Positions 28,623 to 40,993 of a stretch of DNA of 64,000 bases are shown piece by piece. The position numbers and the translations under genes were made by a program. This DNA comes from Actinomadura sp. J1-007. Lineage in GTDB: Bacteria > Actinomycetota > Actinomycetes > Streptosporangiales > Streptosporangiaceae. The stretch is taken from positions 6,200,001 through 6,264,000 of the forward strand of contig NZ_WING01000001.1 of assembly GCF_009793335.1 (NCBI RefSeq), in the 5' to 3' direction. Below the pieces are notes generated by a model. That model saw only the letters and a program-made list of their open reading frames with translations, did no database searches and was not told where the DNA came from. Positions within the stretch are counted from its first letter, which is position 1. Each line of letters begins with the position of its first letter.

Positions 28623-29616
28623 GCGTGACCTCCGAGTCACGGGCGAGCGCGATGAGCGCGAGGTTGCGGAGGGAGGGCGAGCCGGGCTTCAGGTAGGCGC
28701 TGTGCGGGCCCGTTCCGGCGTCGAACCGGGCCGCGCCGAACGCCGGGGAGACCGGGTCGCGGCCGAAGCCGAGGCCCGCGAAGCGGATCTTGGGTACGAA
28801 CCGCGTCCAGTCGCCGCCCGAGCGGCCCGCCCACACGCGCGCGCGGGTCCGCAGCCCCGCGGCGTCGTCGAGGGTGGTCCCGGGGCTGCCGTACAGGGCG
28901 ATCTCGTCCACGGGGAGGCCCGGGGCGCCGTCGCGGCCCGCGCCCGCGCCGGCCTTCGCGCACACGACCGTCCCGTAGCTGTGGCAGAGCAGCCCGATCC
29001 CGGCGCGCCCGTTCACCCTGTGCAGGCCGGTGACGAACCGCCGCAGCTCGCGGGCGCCCGTACCTGCGCGGCCCGCGGTGAGGACGGCGGCGCTGCGGGT
29101 GGACGGGGACGCGTAGCCGAGCCAGGCGACGACCGCGAGGCGGGTTCCGGGCGCGGACGACGCGGCCTGCCGGGACAGGGCGCGGGCGCCGCCGCCCGCC
29201 CACTTCCAGGAGTCGAAGTTGGTGAGCGAGCCGTCCGCGCCGGGCACGACGACCGCGATCCGGTCCGCGCGGGCGAGGTCGCCGACGACCTCGACGGCCC
29301 GGCCCTCACCCCGCGCGTCGAACGACAGGAACGTCCGGCCCGGCGCCAGGAACCGGGACAGGGCGCGGGCGCGGCCGCCGTCGCGGACCCGCTCGGCCGT
29401 GGCGCGCGCCCGGCCGATGTCGTCCCGGACGGCGGCGTAGCGGGACGTGAGGGCGGGCGCGGTGAGGTCCGGGGCGGCGGGGGCGACGGACGGCGGCGCG
29501 TACACCTCGGCCCGGCTCGTCCCCGCGGTCAGCGCGCCGATCGCCGCGAGGGCCGCGACGACGGCGGCGGCCCGGCGCAGGCGGTACGGGCGGCGGCGGT
29601 CAGCGAGGCTGGGCAT
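28615..29616 (-). CDS. Secreted alpha/beta-hydrolase (DUF1023-like), copy 2
   Basis: A 333-residue paralog of the hydrolase at 26228-27244: it shares RAVEVVGDLA.ADRIA..VPGAD, AVVAWLGYA.P, LRRF.TGLHRVN and LLCHSYGTVVC. The N-terminus (YRLRRAAAVVAALAAIGALTAG) is a signal peptide. The ATG at 29616 has GGAAGGA upstream. First gene of the trio; its stop overlaps the putative acyltransferase start. A response regulator gene ends 224 bp upstream. Confidence 0.87.
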   Translation of the reverse strand: MPSLADRRRPYRLRRAAAVVAALAAIGALTAGTSRAEVYAPPSVAPAAPDLTAPALTSRYAAVRDDIGRARATAERVRDGGRARALSRFLAPGRTFLSFDARGEGRAVEVVGDLARADRIAVVVPGADGSLTNFDSWKWAGGGARALSRQAASSAPGTRLAVVAWLGYASPSTRSAAVLTAGRAGTGARELRRFVTGLHRVNGRAGIGLLCHSYGTVVCAKAGAGAGRDGAPGLPVDEIALYGSPGTTLDDAAGLRTRARVWAGRSGGDWTRFVPKIRFAGLGFGRDPVSPAFGAARFDAGTGPHSAYLKPGSPSLRNLALIALARDSEVTHA

Positions 29617-29720
29617 CGGGCGTCCTTCCTGGTCAGCGTGGCGAAGCACTGAACAGAAAGCTAGAAATCGGACGCCGTAACGCGGATCAACCGCCGGTGC
29701 GGTCCTGGCCCGTGACCCCC

Positions 29721-29786
29721 CGGTACTACCGGCGGTACCTCAAGGGGCGGCCCGGACGGCCGCGGGTATCACCCCGGAGCCGTACC
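29721..29786 (-). promoter_or_regulatory. Two GGTA(C/T)...GTACC inverted repeats before the hydrolase operon
   Basis: GGTAC-N8-GTACC (29721-29738) and GGTAT-N12-GTACC (29765-29786) lie between the response-regulator stop and the first hydrolase gene. The paired arms and their position suggest binding sites, perhaps for the NarL-type regulator encoded next door. I know no published match. Confidence 0.35.
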
Positions 29787-29840
29787 TCCGGGGGCCGCCG
29801 GGTCTCCCGGGGCTCTCTCGGGGCCCTCGCGGGGGCCGGC

Positions 29841-30542
29841 TCAGTCGCCGGGGCGGACGAGGCCCACCTCGTAGGCGTAGACGATCGCCTGGGGCCGGTC
29901 GCGCAGGCCGAGCTTCATCAGCACGCGGCCGAAGTGGGTCTTGACGGTCTGCTCGGCGACGACCAGCTCCCGCGCGATCTCGCCGTTGGACAGGCCGCGG
30001 GCGACGAGGGCGAGCACCTCGGTCTCGCGCTCGGTCAGCTCGTCCAGCCGCTTGCGGGACGGCGCGCGCGGCGCGCCGAGCCGGGAGAACTCCGCGATCA
30101 GCCGCCTGGTGATCGACGGCGACAGCAGCGCGTCGCCCGCCGCCACGACCCGTACGGCGTCGGCCAGCTCGTTCGCCGAGGCGTCCTTGAGCAGGAAGCC
30201 GCTCGCCCCCGCCCGCAGCGCCTCGTAGACGTAGTCGTCGAGGTCGAACGTGGTCAGCATCAGCACCTTCGGCGCCTCGGCGCCCGCGCCCTCGCCCGTC
30301 CCCGCGCCTGCGCCCTCGCCGGTGTCCGCGAGCAGGCGGCGGGTCGCCTCCAGGCCGTCCAGGACGGGCATCCGCACGTCCATCAGGACGACGTCGGGGC
30401 GCAGCTCGGCGATCCGGGCGAGGCCCTCCTCGCCGTTCACCGCCTCGCCGACGACCTCGATGTCGGGCTGGGCGTTCAGCAGCACCCCGAACCCGGTGCG
30501 CACCATCCCCTGGTCGTCGACGATCACGACGCGGACCGTCAC
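29841..30542 (-). CDS. NarL/LuxR-family response regulator
   Basis: A 233-residue regulator with an N-terminal receiver (VVIVDDQGMVRTGF; phosphoacceptor Asp in VVLMDVRMPVLDG) and a C-terminal LuxR helix-turn-helix (ELTERETEVLALVARGLSNGEIA). A 12-residue Gly/Glu/Thr-rich insert after LLADTG is unusual. Its GTG start overlaps the stop of the upstream histidine kinase as GTGA, so they form one two-component system. Targets are unknown; the hydrolase operon downstream is a candidate. Confidence 0.93.
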   Translation of the reverse strand: MTVRVVIVDDQGMVRTGFGVLLNAQPDIEVVGEAVNGEEGLARIAELRPDVVLMDVRMPVLDGLEATRRLLADTGEGAGAGTGEGAGAEAPKVLMLTTFDLDDYVYEALRAGASGFLLKDASANELADAVRVVAAGDALLSPSITRRLIAEFSRLGAPRAPSRKRLDELTERETEVLALVARGLSNGEIARELVVAEQTVKTHFGRVLMKLGLRDRPQAIVYAYEVGLVRPGD

Positions 30543-31824
30543 GTGGTCTTCCTCTCGGGCAGCGTGGCGGACACGGCGAATCCTCCCTCTGGCGTGGGCC
30601 CGGCCTTCAGCTCGCCGCCCAGCATCACCGCCCGCTCGCGCATGCCGACGAGGCCGTGCCCGGCACCGGGCGGCGACGGGGTCGGGCGGTGGCCCGCGCC
30701 CGGGGGCCCGTTGACGACGGTCAGCCAGAGTACGCCGTCCCGCGGGCCGCTTCGAGCGTCACCCGCGAGCCGGGGGCGTGCCGCATGGCGTTGCTGAGCG
30801 CCTCCTGGAGGATCCGGTACGCGGTGAGCCCCACGCCCTGGGGGACGCCGGACAGGTCGCCCTCCAGCCGGGTGGACACGTCCAGGCCCGTGCCGCGCGC
30901 CCCGGCGATCAGGTCGTCCAGGCGGTCCAGGTCGGGCTGCGGGGCGGTCTGCGCGCCGTCCTCCGACCGCAGCACGCCGAGGATGCGCCGCATCTCGGTC
31001 AGCGCGTCGAGCGCGGTCGAGCGGATCTCGGCCAGGTCCCTGCGCGTCTCGTCCGGGACGTCGGCGACCTTGTACGGGGCGGCCTCGGCCTGGATCGCGA
31101 TCATCGACATGTGGTGGGCGACGACGTCGTGCAGCTCGCGGGCGATCCGCTGCCGCTCGGTCAGCACCGCCTCGGCGTCCTGGTGGCGCTTCTCCTGCTC
31201 GGCCAGCTCGCGCCTGGACGTCTGCCGCAGCCGCAGGGCGTAGCCGACGACCAGCGGCAGCAGGAGCAGCAGGGACCCGCCCGCGGCCTGCGACGGGCTC
31301 TTGACCCAGATGCCGACGAAGCAGATGATCCCGACGCCGAGCGTGATGTCGCGCGAGCAGCGCACCGCCACGGTGTAGAGGCACACCATCGCGGTGAACG
31401 TCCCCGCCGGGACGTACGGCACCGTCAGCCAGTCGCTGACGTCCACCAGGGCCATCGCCACGAAGCTCAGCCGCATCGCCCCGAGCGGGTACAGGTCGCG
31501 CAGCGCGAGCGGGAGGGTGACCGCGACCGCCGTCAGCATCAGGGTCCCGCCGCCGACGTCCAGCCCCCGCTTGGTGGTCTCGGTGACGAGCAGCGAGTAC
31601 GACCCGGCGACCAGGGCCACGGTCAGCGCGGCGCCGACCAGGTTGACCACCAGCCCGTACGGCAGGCGCCCGACGCCGACGAACCGGGTCCAGCGCAGCG
31701 GCAGCGGCCAGGGCCGGTTCGCCGGGACGGGGTCGGCCCGCCCCGTGACGGCCGCGGCGAGGACGCCGCGCGCCAGCGCCCGGAGCATCGTGCCGGGCCG
31801 CTGGACCTGTTCTGGGCTGCTCAT
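30539..31824 (-). CDS. NarL-type sensor histidine kinase, frameshifted before the ATPase domain end
   Basis: Sensor kinase with several N-terminal membrane helices (about 40-180), a HisKA_3 dimerisation domain with phospho-histidine in ARELHDVVAHHMSM, and an HATPase domain. The first frame ends prematurely after VTLEAARGTAYSG; the true continuation, DGVLWLTVVNGPPG to GHGLVGMRERAVMLGG, is in another frame. The junction is at about 30735-30750, and one restored base gives 428 residues. The start MSSPEQVQRPG at 31824 is preferred to upstream non-ATG starts. Partner is the response regulator at 29841-30542. Confidence 0.88.
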
Positions 31825-31908
31825 ACGCCCAAGGCTAGAGACGGCGGAGAGGCGCCCGAATGACACCGGGGTGCGACGGGCGGGTCATACCTGGGTACTG
31901 TCCAGGCC

Positions 31909-32940
31909 GTGGATCCCGTCGAGGCACTGCGCCGGATCGCGTTCCTGCTGGAGCGCGCGCTCGAACCGTCCTACCGGGTGCGCGCGTTCCGCAAGGCCGC
32001 CGAGGTCGCGTCCGGGACGCCCGCGGACGAGCTGCAACGCCGCGCCGGCGACGGAACGCTCACCGACCTGCCCGGGATCGGCAAGGTCACCGCCCTGGTG
32101 ATCGAGGAGGCGCTGCGCGGGGAAACCCCCGTCTACCTGCGGCGCCTGGAGGCGACCGGGGGCGAGCCCGCCGACCGGGCCGCCGCCGCGCTCCGTTCCG
32201 CCCTGCGGGGCGACCTGCACACGCACAGCGACTGGTCGGACGGCGGGTCGCCGATCCGGGAGATGGCCGAGACGGCCCGTTCGCTCGGCCACGAGTACAT
32301 CGCGCTGACCGACCACTCGCCGCGCCTCAAGGTCGCCAACGGGCTGTCGGCCGACCGGCTGCGCCGCCAGCTCGACGCCGTCGCCGAGCTGAACGAGGAG
32401 CTCGCGCCGTTCCGGATCCTGACCGGCATCGAGGTCGACATCCTCGACGACGGCTCCCTGGACCAGGACCCGGCCCTGCTCGAACGGCTCGACGTGGTCG
32501 TGGCGAGCGTGCACTCCAAGCTCCGGATGGACCGCGTGGCGATGACCCGGCGGATGGTCGCCGCCGTCGCCGACCCGCGCGTCAACGTCCTCGGCCACCT
32601 GACCGGCCGCATCGTCAAGGCCGGGGGCCGCCGCGGCGGGCTGCGGCCCGAGTCGGAGTTCGACGCCGCGCTCGTGCTGGACGCCTGCGCGGCCTACGAC
32701 GTCGCCGTGGAGATCAACTCCCGGCCCGAGCGCCAGGACCCGCCGAAGCGCCTGCTCCGCCCGGCCGTCGAGGCGGGCTGCCGCTTCGCGATCGACTCCG
32801 ACGCGCACGCGCCCGGCCAGCTCGACTGGCAGTCGTACGGCTGCGACCGGGCCGCGCGCTGCGCCGTCCCCGCCGACCGCGTCGTCAACACCCTCCCGGT
32901 GGACGACCTGCTGGCCTGGACGCGCGCCAAGCGCTCCTGA
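31909..32940 (+). CDS. PHP-domain phosphoesterase with N-terminal helix-hairpin-helix (PolX-like without polymerase)
   Basis: A 343-residue protein. Residues 1-80 resemble the helical, HhH-containing N-terminus of family X DNA polymerases (AFRKAAEVASG, LTDLPGIGKVTA). Residues 100-335 form a PHP domain with metal ligands in GDLHTHSDWSDGG, ALTDHSPRL, GIEVDIL, VVASVHSK, GHLTGR and DSDAHAPGQL. The nucleotidyltransferase palm is missing. Possible roles are DNA-end processing or histidinol-phosphatase-like activity. The start is the GTG at 31909. Confidence 0.88.
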   Translation: MDPVEALRRIAFLLERALEPSYRVRAFRKAAEVASGTPADELQRRAGDGTLTDLPGIGKVTALVIEEALRGETPVYLRRLEATGGEPADRAAAALRSALRGDLHTHSDWSDGGSPIREMAETARSLGHEYIALTDHSPRLKVANGLSADRLRRQLDAVAELNEELAPFRILTGIEVDILDDGSLDQDPALLERLDVVVASVHSKLRMDRVAMTRRMVAAVADPRVNVLGHLTGRIVKAGGRRGGLRPESEFDAALVLDACAAYDVAVEINSRPERQDPPKRLLRPAVEAGCRFAIDSDAHAPGQLDWQSYGCDRAARCAVPADRVVNTLPVDDLLAWTRAKRS

Positions 32941-32987
32941 CCGGCCCCGGCCCCGGCCCCGTACGCGCCGGGTCGGACGGCCGCGGG

Positions 32988-34018
32988 TCACAGCAGGCCG
33001 TTCCACATCTGCTCGACGAGCAGCGGCCACCAGTTGTCCTCGCCGTGGAACGCGGGCGGGTCGATGCTCGCGAGCTGCCCTTGCAGGCGCTCGACGACCT
33101 CGCCCGCCGCGTACGGGTCGAGCCCGCGCATCCGCTGCCGCCCGCGCGTCAGCACCGCCAGCATCCGCGCGAACACCGCCGCGCCGCTGCTGACGAACCG
33201 CGTCGTCCCGAGGTCCGGATCGACCGCCCAGAGCCCGCCGAGCAGGTGCGGCGGGCCGGAGACCAGCATCCCGATCACGCAGTGCCCGTCGCCGCCGAGC
33301 GTGACGAGCGAGTCGAGCCGTCCGAGCGCCTCGGGCGGCAGCGGGCTGCCACGTGCCCGGAGCCGCTCGGGCACCGGCACCACCGACCACGCCTGGAACA
33401 GGTACGGGATCCGGGCCGGCAGGCCCGCCGACACCAGCGTCAGCTCCTGGCCCTGGAGGACGCCCGCCCGCGCCAGCTCGTCCGGGTGGTAGCGCTGCAC
33501 CTGGTCGTGCCCGAACGTCGCGGCGAGCACCTGGCCGAGCCGCGCGCCGTCCACCGGAGGCGCGGCGGGCTCCCCGGCGGGCGGCGGGACGGGCCGCGCC
33601 CGCGGCGGGACGGGCTGCCCCACCAGCTTCGCCAGCGCCGCCGCCCGGTCCGCGACCGCCGCGACCGCCGCCGCACGCTCCCCCGGGGTGGTGCCGTACG
33701 GCTGCCCGAACGAGATCTCCGCGCCGGGGAAGCCGAACCGCCGCAGCAGCGGATCGCAGTAGCAGCCCGGCAGGCGGCACGGCTCCAGCTCCGAGTGGAC
33801 CGCCGTCACCGACGCCGCCGGCACCCCGATCCGCTGGAGCTCCTCCCACACCTGCCAGAACGGTGCGGGCAGGCCCGGCCCGACGGCTTCGCCAGGTACG
33901 CCTCCTCGCCCCGGGCGTCCCGGTAGGTGACCGCGAGGGTGTTGCCCGCCCCGACCGACGGCCGTTCCGCGGACGGCCCGCCCGGGTGCGGCCCGGCGCC
34001 CTGACCGCCGTCGTACAT
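32988..34018 (-). CDS. Nucleotide-deaminase-like domain fused to SUKH-4-like domain, frameshifted
   Basis: Two parts. Residues about 25-130 carry HSELEPC followed by LPGCYC, the His-Glu/Cys-Cys zinc pattern of toxin-type nucleic acid deaminases. Residues about 160-343 (TFGHDQVQRYHPDELARAG, WWPLLVEQMWNGLL) look like a SUKH-4 immunity-type domain. The first 48 codons (from MYDGGQGAG at 34018) are in another frame; one base seems lost at 33874-33880. With it restored the protein has 343 residues. GAGGGG precedes the ATG. It may be an intracellular member of a conflict system, but activity is unproven. Confidence 0.72.
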
Positions 34019-34198
34019 CCCTGCCCCTCACTCTGCGCGGCCCGGGGGCGGCGGACCGTCCTCGAAGGTGTGCCAGGGAGAGTCTGGCAGGTGTCCCAGC
34101 CCGGGACGGGACCGTTCCAGGTGAACGATCCGGGATGCCGATCATGCGCGGGGCCCGGACCGGCTAGCGTGGGGGCAGCCGAGCACCGAGGGGTCCCG

Positions 34199-35155
34199 AT
34201 GGCCGAGATCAGGCACCGCTTCGTCGAGTCCGAGAGCGGCCTGCGGATGCACGTCGCCGAGGCGGGCGAAGGCCCTCTCGTGCTGCTGCTGCACGGGTTC
34301 CCCGAGTGCTGGTACTCGTGGCGGCACCAGCTCAGCGCCCTCGCCGAGGCGGGCTTCCACGCCGTCGCCCCCGACCAGCGCGGCTACGCCCGCACGGGCG
34401 GCCCCGGCGAGGTCTCGCAGTACTCGATCCTGCACCTGGCCGGGGACGCCGCCGGGCTCGTCCGGCCGCTCGGGGCCGACCGCGCCGTCGTCGTCGGCCA
34501 CGACTGGGGAGCGCCGGTCGCCTGGGCGGTCGCGCAGTTCCGGCCCGACAAGGTGCGCGGTGTCGTCGCGCTGTCGGTCCCGCACCGCCCGCGCACCTCG
34601 CGGCCCCCCGTCGCCGTCATGCGCGAGCGCATCGGCGACGGCTACTACATGGTCCACTTCCAGCGGCCGGACGTCCCCGAGGCCGAGTTCGACCGCGACC
34701 GCGCCGCCACGTTCCGCCGGATGCTGTACGCCGCGTCCGGCGACGGCCCCGGGCTCGCGCCGATCGTCCCGGAGGGCGGCGGGTTCCTGGACGCCTGCCC
34801 CGAGCCGGGCAAGCTCCCCGGCTGGCTCACCGAGCACGACGTCGAGACGCTCGTCGCCGAGTACGAGCACAGCGGCTTCACCGGGCCCGTCAACTGGTAC
34901 CGCAACCTCGACCGCAACTGGGAGCTCACCACCGCCTGGCACCGCGCCCCGATCTCCCCGCCCGCGCTCTACGTCGCGGGCGACCGCGACCTGGTGGTCG
35001 CCGCGCCGGGCGCGCGCGAGGGCATCGAGCGGATGGGCGACTTCGTGCCCAACCTGCGCGAGGTGGTCTGGCTGCCCGGCTGCGGCCACTGGACCCAGCA
35101 GGAGCGCCCCGCCGAGGTCAACGAGGCCCTCCTCAACTTCCTGCACGCCCTCTGA
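34199..35155 (+). CDS. Epoxide hydrolase-like alpha/beta-hydrolase
   Basis: A 318-residue enzyme with the epoxide-hydrolase hallmark HGFPE (32-36), nucleophile Asp102 in VVGHDWGAPVAW, and the catalytic histidine in PGCGHWTQQE near residue 297. Asp as nucleophile separates it from esterases and fits epoxide or haloalkane hydrolysis. ATG at 34199 follows GAGGGG. The upstream in-frame region reads through GC-rich sequence and is rejected. It stands alone between a divergent deaminase-SUKH gene and a WYL regulator. Confidence 0.88.
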   Translation: MAEIRHRFVESESGLRMHVAEAGEGPLVLLLHGFPECWYSWRHQLSALAEAGFHAVAPDQRGYARTGGPGEVSQYSILHLAGDAAGLVRPLGADRAVVVGHDWGAPVAWAVAQFRPDKVRGVVALSVPHRPRTSRPPVAVMRERIGDGYYMVHFQRPDVPEAEFDRDRAATFRRMLYAASGDGPGLAPIVPEGGGFLDACPEPGKLPGWLTEHDVETLVAEYEHSGFTGPVNWYRNLDRNWELTTAWHRAPISPPALYVAGDRDLVVAAPGAREGIERMGDFVPNLREVVWLPGCGHWTQQERPAEVNEALLNFLHAL

Positions 35156-35559
35156 CCTCCACCGCCCCACCGCCCGCGCGCATCCCCACCCGCGGCGGCA
35201 CTCGGCTGGGCCGGCGCCGTCCCGCGGACCGCTGTCGCTCGCTGACCGCCGCCGTCCCGTTGACCGCCACCGCCCGCTGGCCGCTGTCGCCGCGCTGGGC
35301 CGGCGCGACCTTCGCCCCGGGCGGCGCGCCGGGCCGGGCGTCCCCGCTCGTGGCGGCGCGTCCCCGCCCGGCGGTGCGCTGGGCTGGCGCGTCCCCGCCC
35401 GCGGCGGCGCCGCGTCCCCGTCTGCGGCGGCGCGTTCCCCGCCCCGCCGCCCCGCCGCCTCGCTGGGCCGACGCGTCACCCGCCCCGGCGGCGCGCCGGG
35501 CGGACGCGGCCCGGCCCCGGCGGCGCGGGAATGTCAGAGGCGGCGCGTACGGTCGCGGC
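35156..35559. other. GC-rich degenerate repetitive spacer, no gene
   Basis: Recurring words such as GCGTCCCCGC and GGCGGCGCG occur at irregular spacing (about 20-31 bp). Open frames through it on both strands give Pro/Arg/Ala-rich text without domains. No terminator or promoter stands out until just before the WYL gene. Confidence 0.65.
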
Positions 35560-36266
35560 GTGAACCGTACCGACCGTCTGTACGCCCTGGTGGAGGAGCT
35601 GCGGGCCCGCGCGCCCCGGCGGGCCAGCGCGCGCGAGCTGGCCGCGCGCTTCGAGGTCAGCGTCCGCACGATCGAGCGCGACATCGGCGCGCTTCAGCAG
35701 GCCGGGGTGCCGGTCTTCGCCGACGTGGGCCGGGGCGGCGGCTACACCCTCGACAAGAGCCGCACGCTGCCCCCGCTCAACTTCACCCCGGCCGAGGCGG
35801 TCGCCGTCGCGATCACGCTGGGCCGGGCCGAGGGCTCGCCGTTCTCCCGGTCCGCGCGCACCGCCCTCCACAAGATCGTGGCGGCGATGTCGGCGACCGA
35901 CAGCGCGTCGGCCCGCGAGCTCGCGGCCCGCATCCGCTTTCTCACCCCCGCCGGGCGCGGCGACCCCGCGTCCGTCCCCGCCGTCCTGGAGGAGGCCGTC
36001 TCGACCCGCCGAGTCGTCCGCCTCGGCTACGTCGACCGCGACGGCGCCGAGACCGAACGCGACGTCGAGCCCGTCGCGTTCACCGCCTCCGCCAACGGGT
36101 GGTACCTGACCGCCTGGTGCCGGATGCGGGGCGGCTGCCGCATCTTCCGCACCGACCGCGTCCGCCGCGCCGTCCTGCTCGACGAGACCGCCCCCGAACG
36201 CGCCGCCGACGCCATGGACGACGGCGCCCCGCCCGACTACGTCGTCCGCCCCTCGAATTCGTCTGA
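35560..36266 (+). CDS. WYL-domain (YafY-type) transcriptional regulator, frameshift at the last codons
   Basis: An N-terminal DeoR-like helix-turn-helix (ASARELAARFEVSVRTIERDIGAL) and wing GRGGGYTLDKSRTLPPLNF are followed by a WYL domain (SANGWYLTAWCRMRGGCRIFRTDRV) that senses ligands or nucleic acid. As read, the frame runs past the normal end to 36570 through the next gene. One extra C in the run at 36249-36252 would give a C-terminus of VVRPLEFV and a stop at 36264, length 235 residues. The start is GTG at 35560. It may regulate the VOC gene downstream. Confidence 0.87.
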
Positions 36267-36373
36267 CAACCGGATCCGTTCGGAAACACCGACACAGGGT
36301 TGTCGCACATCTGTTCGAACATCGGTCCCGTGCGGCGGCGGCGCCGTACGGAGCGTTCAGATGGAGGAGACCG

Positions 36374-36747
36374 ATGACAGTGCCCGCGTTCAACACCGTC
36401 GCCTGGTTCCAGGTCGGCACCGACGCCCCGAAGGAGGCCCGCCGCTTCTACGGCGACATGTTCGGCTGGCGGTTCACGCTCGACCCCGACGAGGACGGCT
36501 ACGACCTGATCACCTACCCGGGGGCCGAGCGGCCGAGCGGCGGCGTCCAGCACACCGGCGACGCCGCTGACAACCACGCGCTGTTCGTCGTGCTCGTCGA
36601 GGACGTCGGCGCCGCCTGCGCCGACACCGAGCGCCACGGCGGCAAGGTCGCCGTCCCGGCCCGTACGACCGAGGACGGCCTGACGTTCGCCTACCTGGAG
36701 GACCCGTCGGGCAACCGCTTCGGCGTCTTCACACCCCGACCCCCTGA
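36374..36747 (+). CDS. VOC (glyoxalase/bleomycin-resistance fold) family protein, probable 3' frameshift
   Basis: A small beta-alpha-beta-beta-beta protein: AWFQVGTDAPKEARRFYGDMFGW opens the first half and YLEDPSGNRFGVF closes the second. Members are metal-dependent enzymes or antibiotic-binding proteins. As read, the frame continues to 36937 into a Pro/Gly/Ala-rich tail. One missing C in 36733-36744 would place a stop at 36745, giving about 124 residues, the family norm. ATG has GGAGGAG upstream. A palindrome TGTTCGAACA (36312-36321) lies in the leader. Confidence 0.82.
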
Positions 36748-37188
36748 CCGACCCGGCCCCGCGGGAGCGTCCGCTCCGGTCTCCAGGGACCCCGGCCCCG
36801 CAGGCGGCCCGCCCTTCCCGGATGCCCCGGCCCCGCGGGCGCCCGGCCTCCCGGCGGGCCCGGTCTCGTGGCCGGTCCGTTTTCCACGTACGCCCGGCCC
36901 CGCAGGCGCCCGGGCCTGCGGGCACCCGGTCTCCTGATGGGGCCGTTCCTGCGGGGCGCTCCGGCCGGGCACGCGCCCGTTCCGGCATGGGCGCTCCATC
37001 CGGGCGCGCCTGTTCGGCCCTGCGGGCGCTCGGTCTCCTGGCGGGCACAGCCCTGCGGGGGTGCGGGGTGGGGCTGCTTGTCTCGGCGTGCGGGTGGGGG
37101 GCGGGCGAAGGGCGGCGGGGGAGTGCGGCCTACACCTCCGCGCTCCTCGCCGCCGCCCCGGTGGAACGGACGGGATCGGCGGTCCGCC
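36748..37188. other. GC-rich repetitive spacer between VOC and aceE genes
   Basis: The word CCCGGCCCCGC recurs at 36752, 36791, 36826 and 36893, followed by related GGGCGCTC-type repeats to about 37060. There is no credible gene. A read-through extension of the VOC gene up to 36937 is possible only if the proposed frameshift is wrong. Confidence 0.65.
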
Positions 37189-39977
<2,789 letters not shown>

Positions 39978-40304
39978 GGGATCCCCTCTGTGCTTACCGA
40001 CTTTGCTGGTGAGGCCCCGGACGCCCCGCGGGCGGCCGGCGGTCTCGGTGACGGCGGTTCGTCGCCGCTGGTTGTTGATCCATCGTCGCCGTTTATGACG
40101 GCTAACGCATCTCTACCAACCGGTAACCATTCTCCCCGGTCAACGGCGGTGCCGACCCCTCCGGCGCCGTTTTTTCGGCATGGATCCGGTGCGTCCCGCC
40201 GCCCCCCTCGACGGGGAGCGCGAGCCGTACCAAGGTGGGGAGGGAGAACGGACGACAGGCCGCGCCCGCCCGGCCCCGGCGGGCCGCACGAGGCTGGGGA
40301 AGAG
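39978..40304. other. Divergent promoter region between aceE and the DUF1918 gene
   Basis: The region holds the least GC-rich stretch of its surroundings (40070-40135). On the aceE strand TTGGTA and, 17 bases on, ATAAAC could form a -35/-10 pair, but this is weak. I see no small gene or structured RNA. Confidence 0.35.
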
Positions 40305-40505
40305 ATGAACGCAACGGTCGGAGACCGGCTGCACGTCCACGGCAACGTCGTCGGGCAGCCGGACAGGTCGGGAGAGATCGTCGAGGTGCGCGGGCCGGAG
40401 GGCGCGCCGCCCTACGTGGTCCGCTTCGAGGACGGCGCGACGCGCCTGGTCTACCCGGGCCCGGACGCGGTGATCGAGTCCCCGGAGGCCCCCGCCGGGC
40501 GGTGA
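40305..40505 (+). CDS. DUF1918 small protein
   Basis: A 66-residue beta-rich protein (VGDRLHVHGNVVGQPDRSGEIVEV, PYVVRFEDGATRLVYPGPDA) matching the DUF1918 family common in actinobacteria. It resembles small SH3-like barrels. Function is not known to me. GGGGAAGAG precedes the ATG. Confidence 0.88.
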   Translation: MNATVGDRLHVHGNVVGQPDRSGEIVEVRGPEGAPPYVVRFEDGATRLVYPGPDAVIESPEAPAGR

Positions 40506-40585
40506 GCGCGGGGCGGCGACGGGCGCCCCGGGCCGATCGGGGGCGGCGAGGGATGCCCGCGTGCCGATCGGGTAGACAGGGGAGC

Positions 40586-40993
40586 ATGAAGAGCACCGTG
40601 GTCGAGGTGACCACCGGTACCGCCGAGGCCGTGCACGACCTCACGCCCGAGTGCGGGAGGTTCGCCGCCGAGCAGGGCGGGGACGGGCTCCTGCACGTGT
40701 TCGTCCCGCACGCCACGGCGGGCGTCGCGCTGATCGAGCTGGGCGCGGGCAGCGACGACGACCTGCTCGCCGCGCTCGGCGACCTGCTGCCCGCCGACGG
40801 GCGCTGGCGGCACGCCCACGGCTCGCGCGGCCACGGCCGCACGCACGTGATGCCCGCGATGATCGCCCCGTACGCGACGATCCCCGTCCTCGACGGGCGG
40901 CTCGCGCTCGGGACGTGGCAGTCGGTGGCGCTGGTCGACCTCAACGTCGACAACCCGCGCAGGCAGGTACGGTTGTCGTTCCTCGCGGGCTGA
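40586..40993 (+). CDS. UPF0047/YjbQ family protein
   Basis: A 135-residue protein with the conserved VPHATAGVALIEL and HGRTHVMPAMI motifs and a C-terminal LALGTWQSVALVDLN. The family forms trimers and has been linked to thiamine phosphate synthase side activity; the physiological role is open. The start has AGGGGAGC upstream. It follows the DUF1918 gene by 80 bp. Confidence 0.9.
   Translation: MKSTVVEVTTGTAEAVHDLTPECGRFAAEQGGDGLLHVFVPHATAGVALIELGAGSDDDLLAALGDLLPADGRWRHAHGSRGHGRTHVMPAMIAPYATIPVLDGRLALGTWQSVALVDLNVDNPRRQVRLSFLAG

Noticed and set aside
36312..36321. TGTTCGAACA as a LexA (SOS) box before the VOC gene
   Set aside because: The half-sites are in the opposite order to the actinobacterial CGAAC-N4-GTTCG consensus; I keep it only as an unexplained palindrome.
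36748..36937. C-terminal Pro/Gly/Ala extension of the VOC protein
   Set aside because: The family ends right after the FGVF motif, and a one-base loss in a C run explains the read-through into repetitive spacer.
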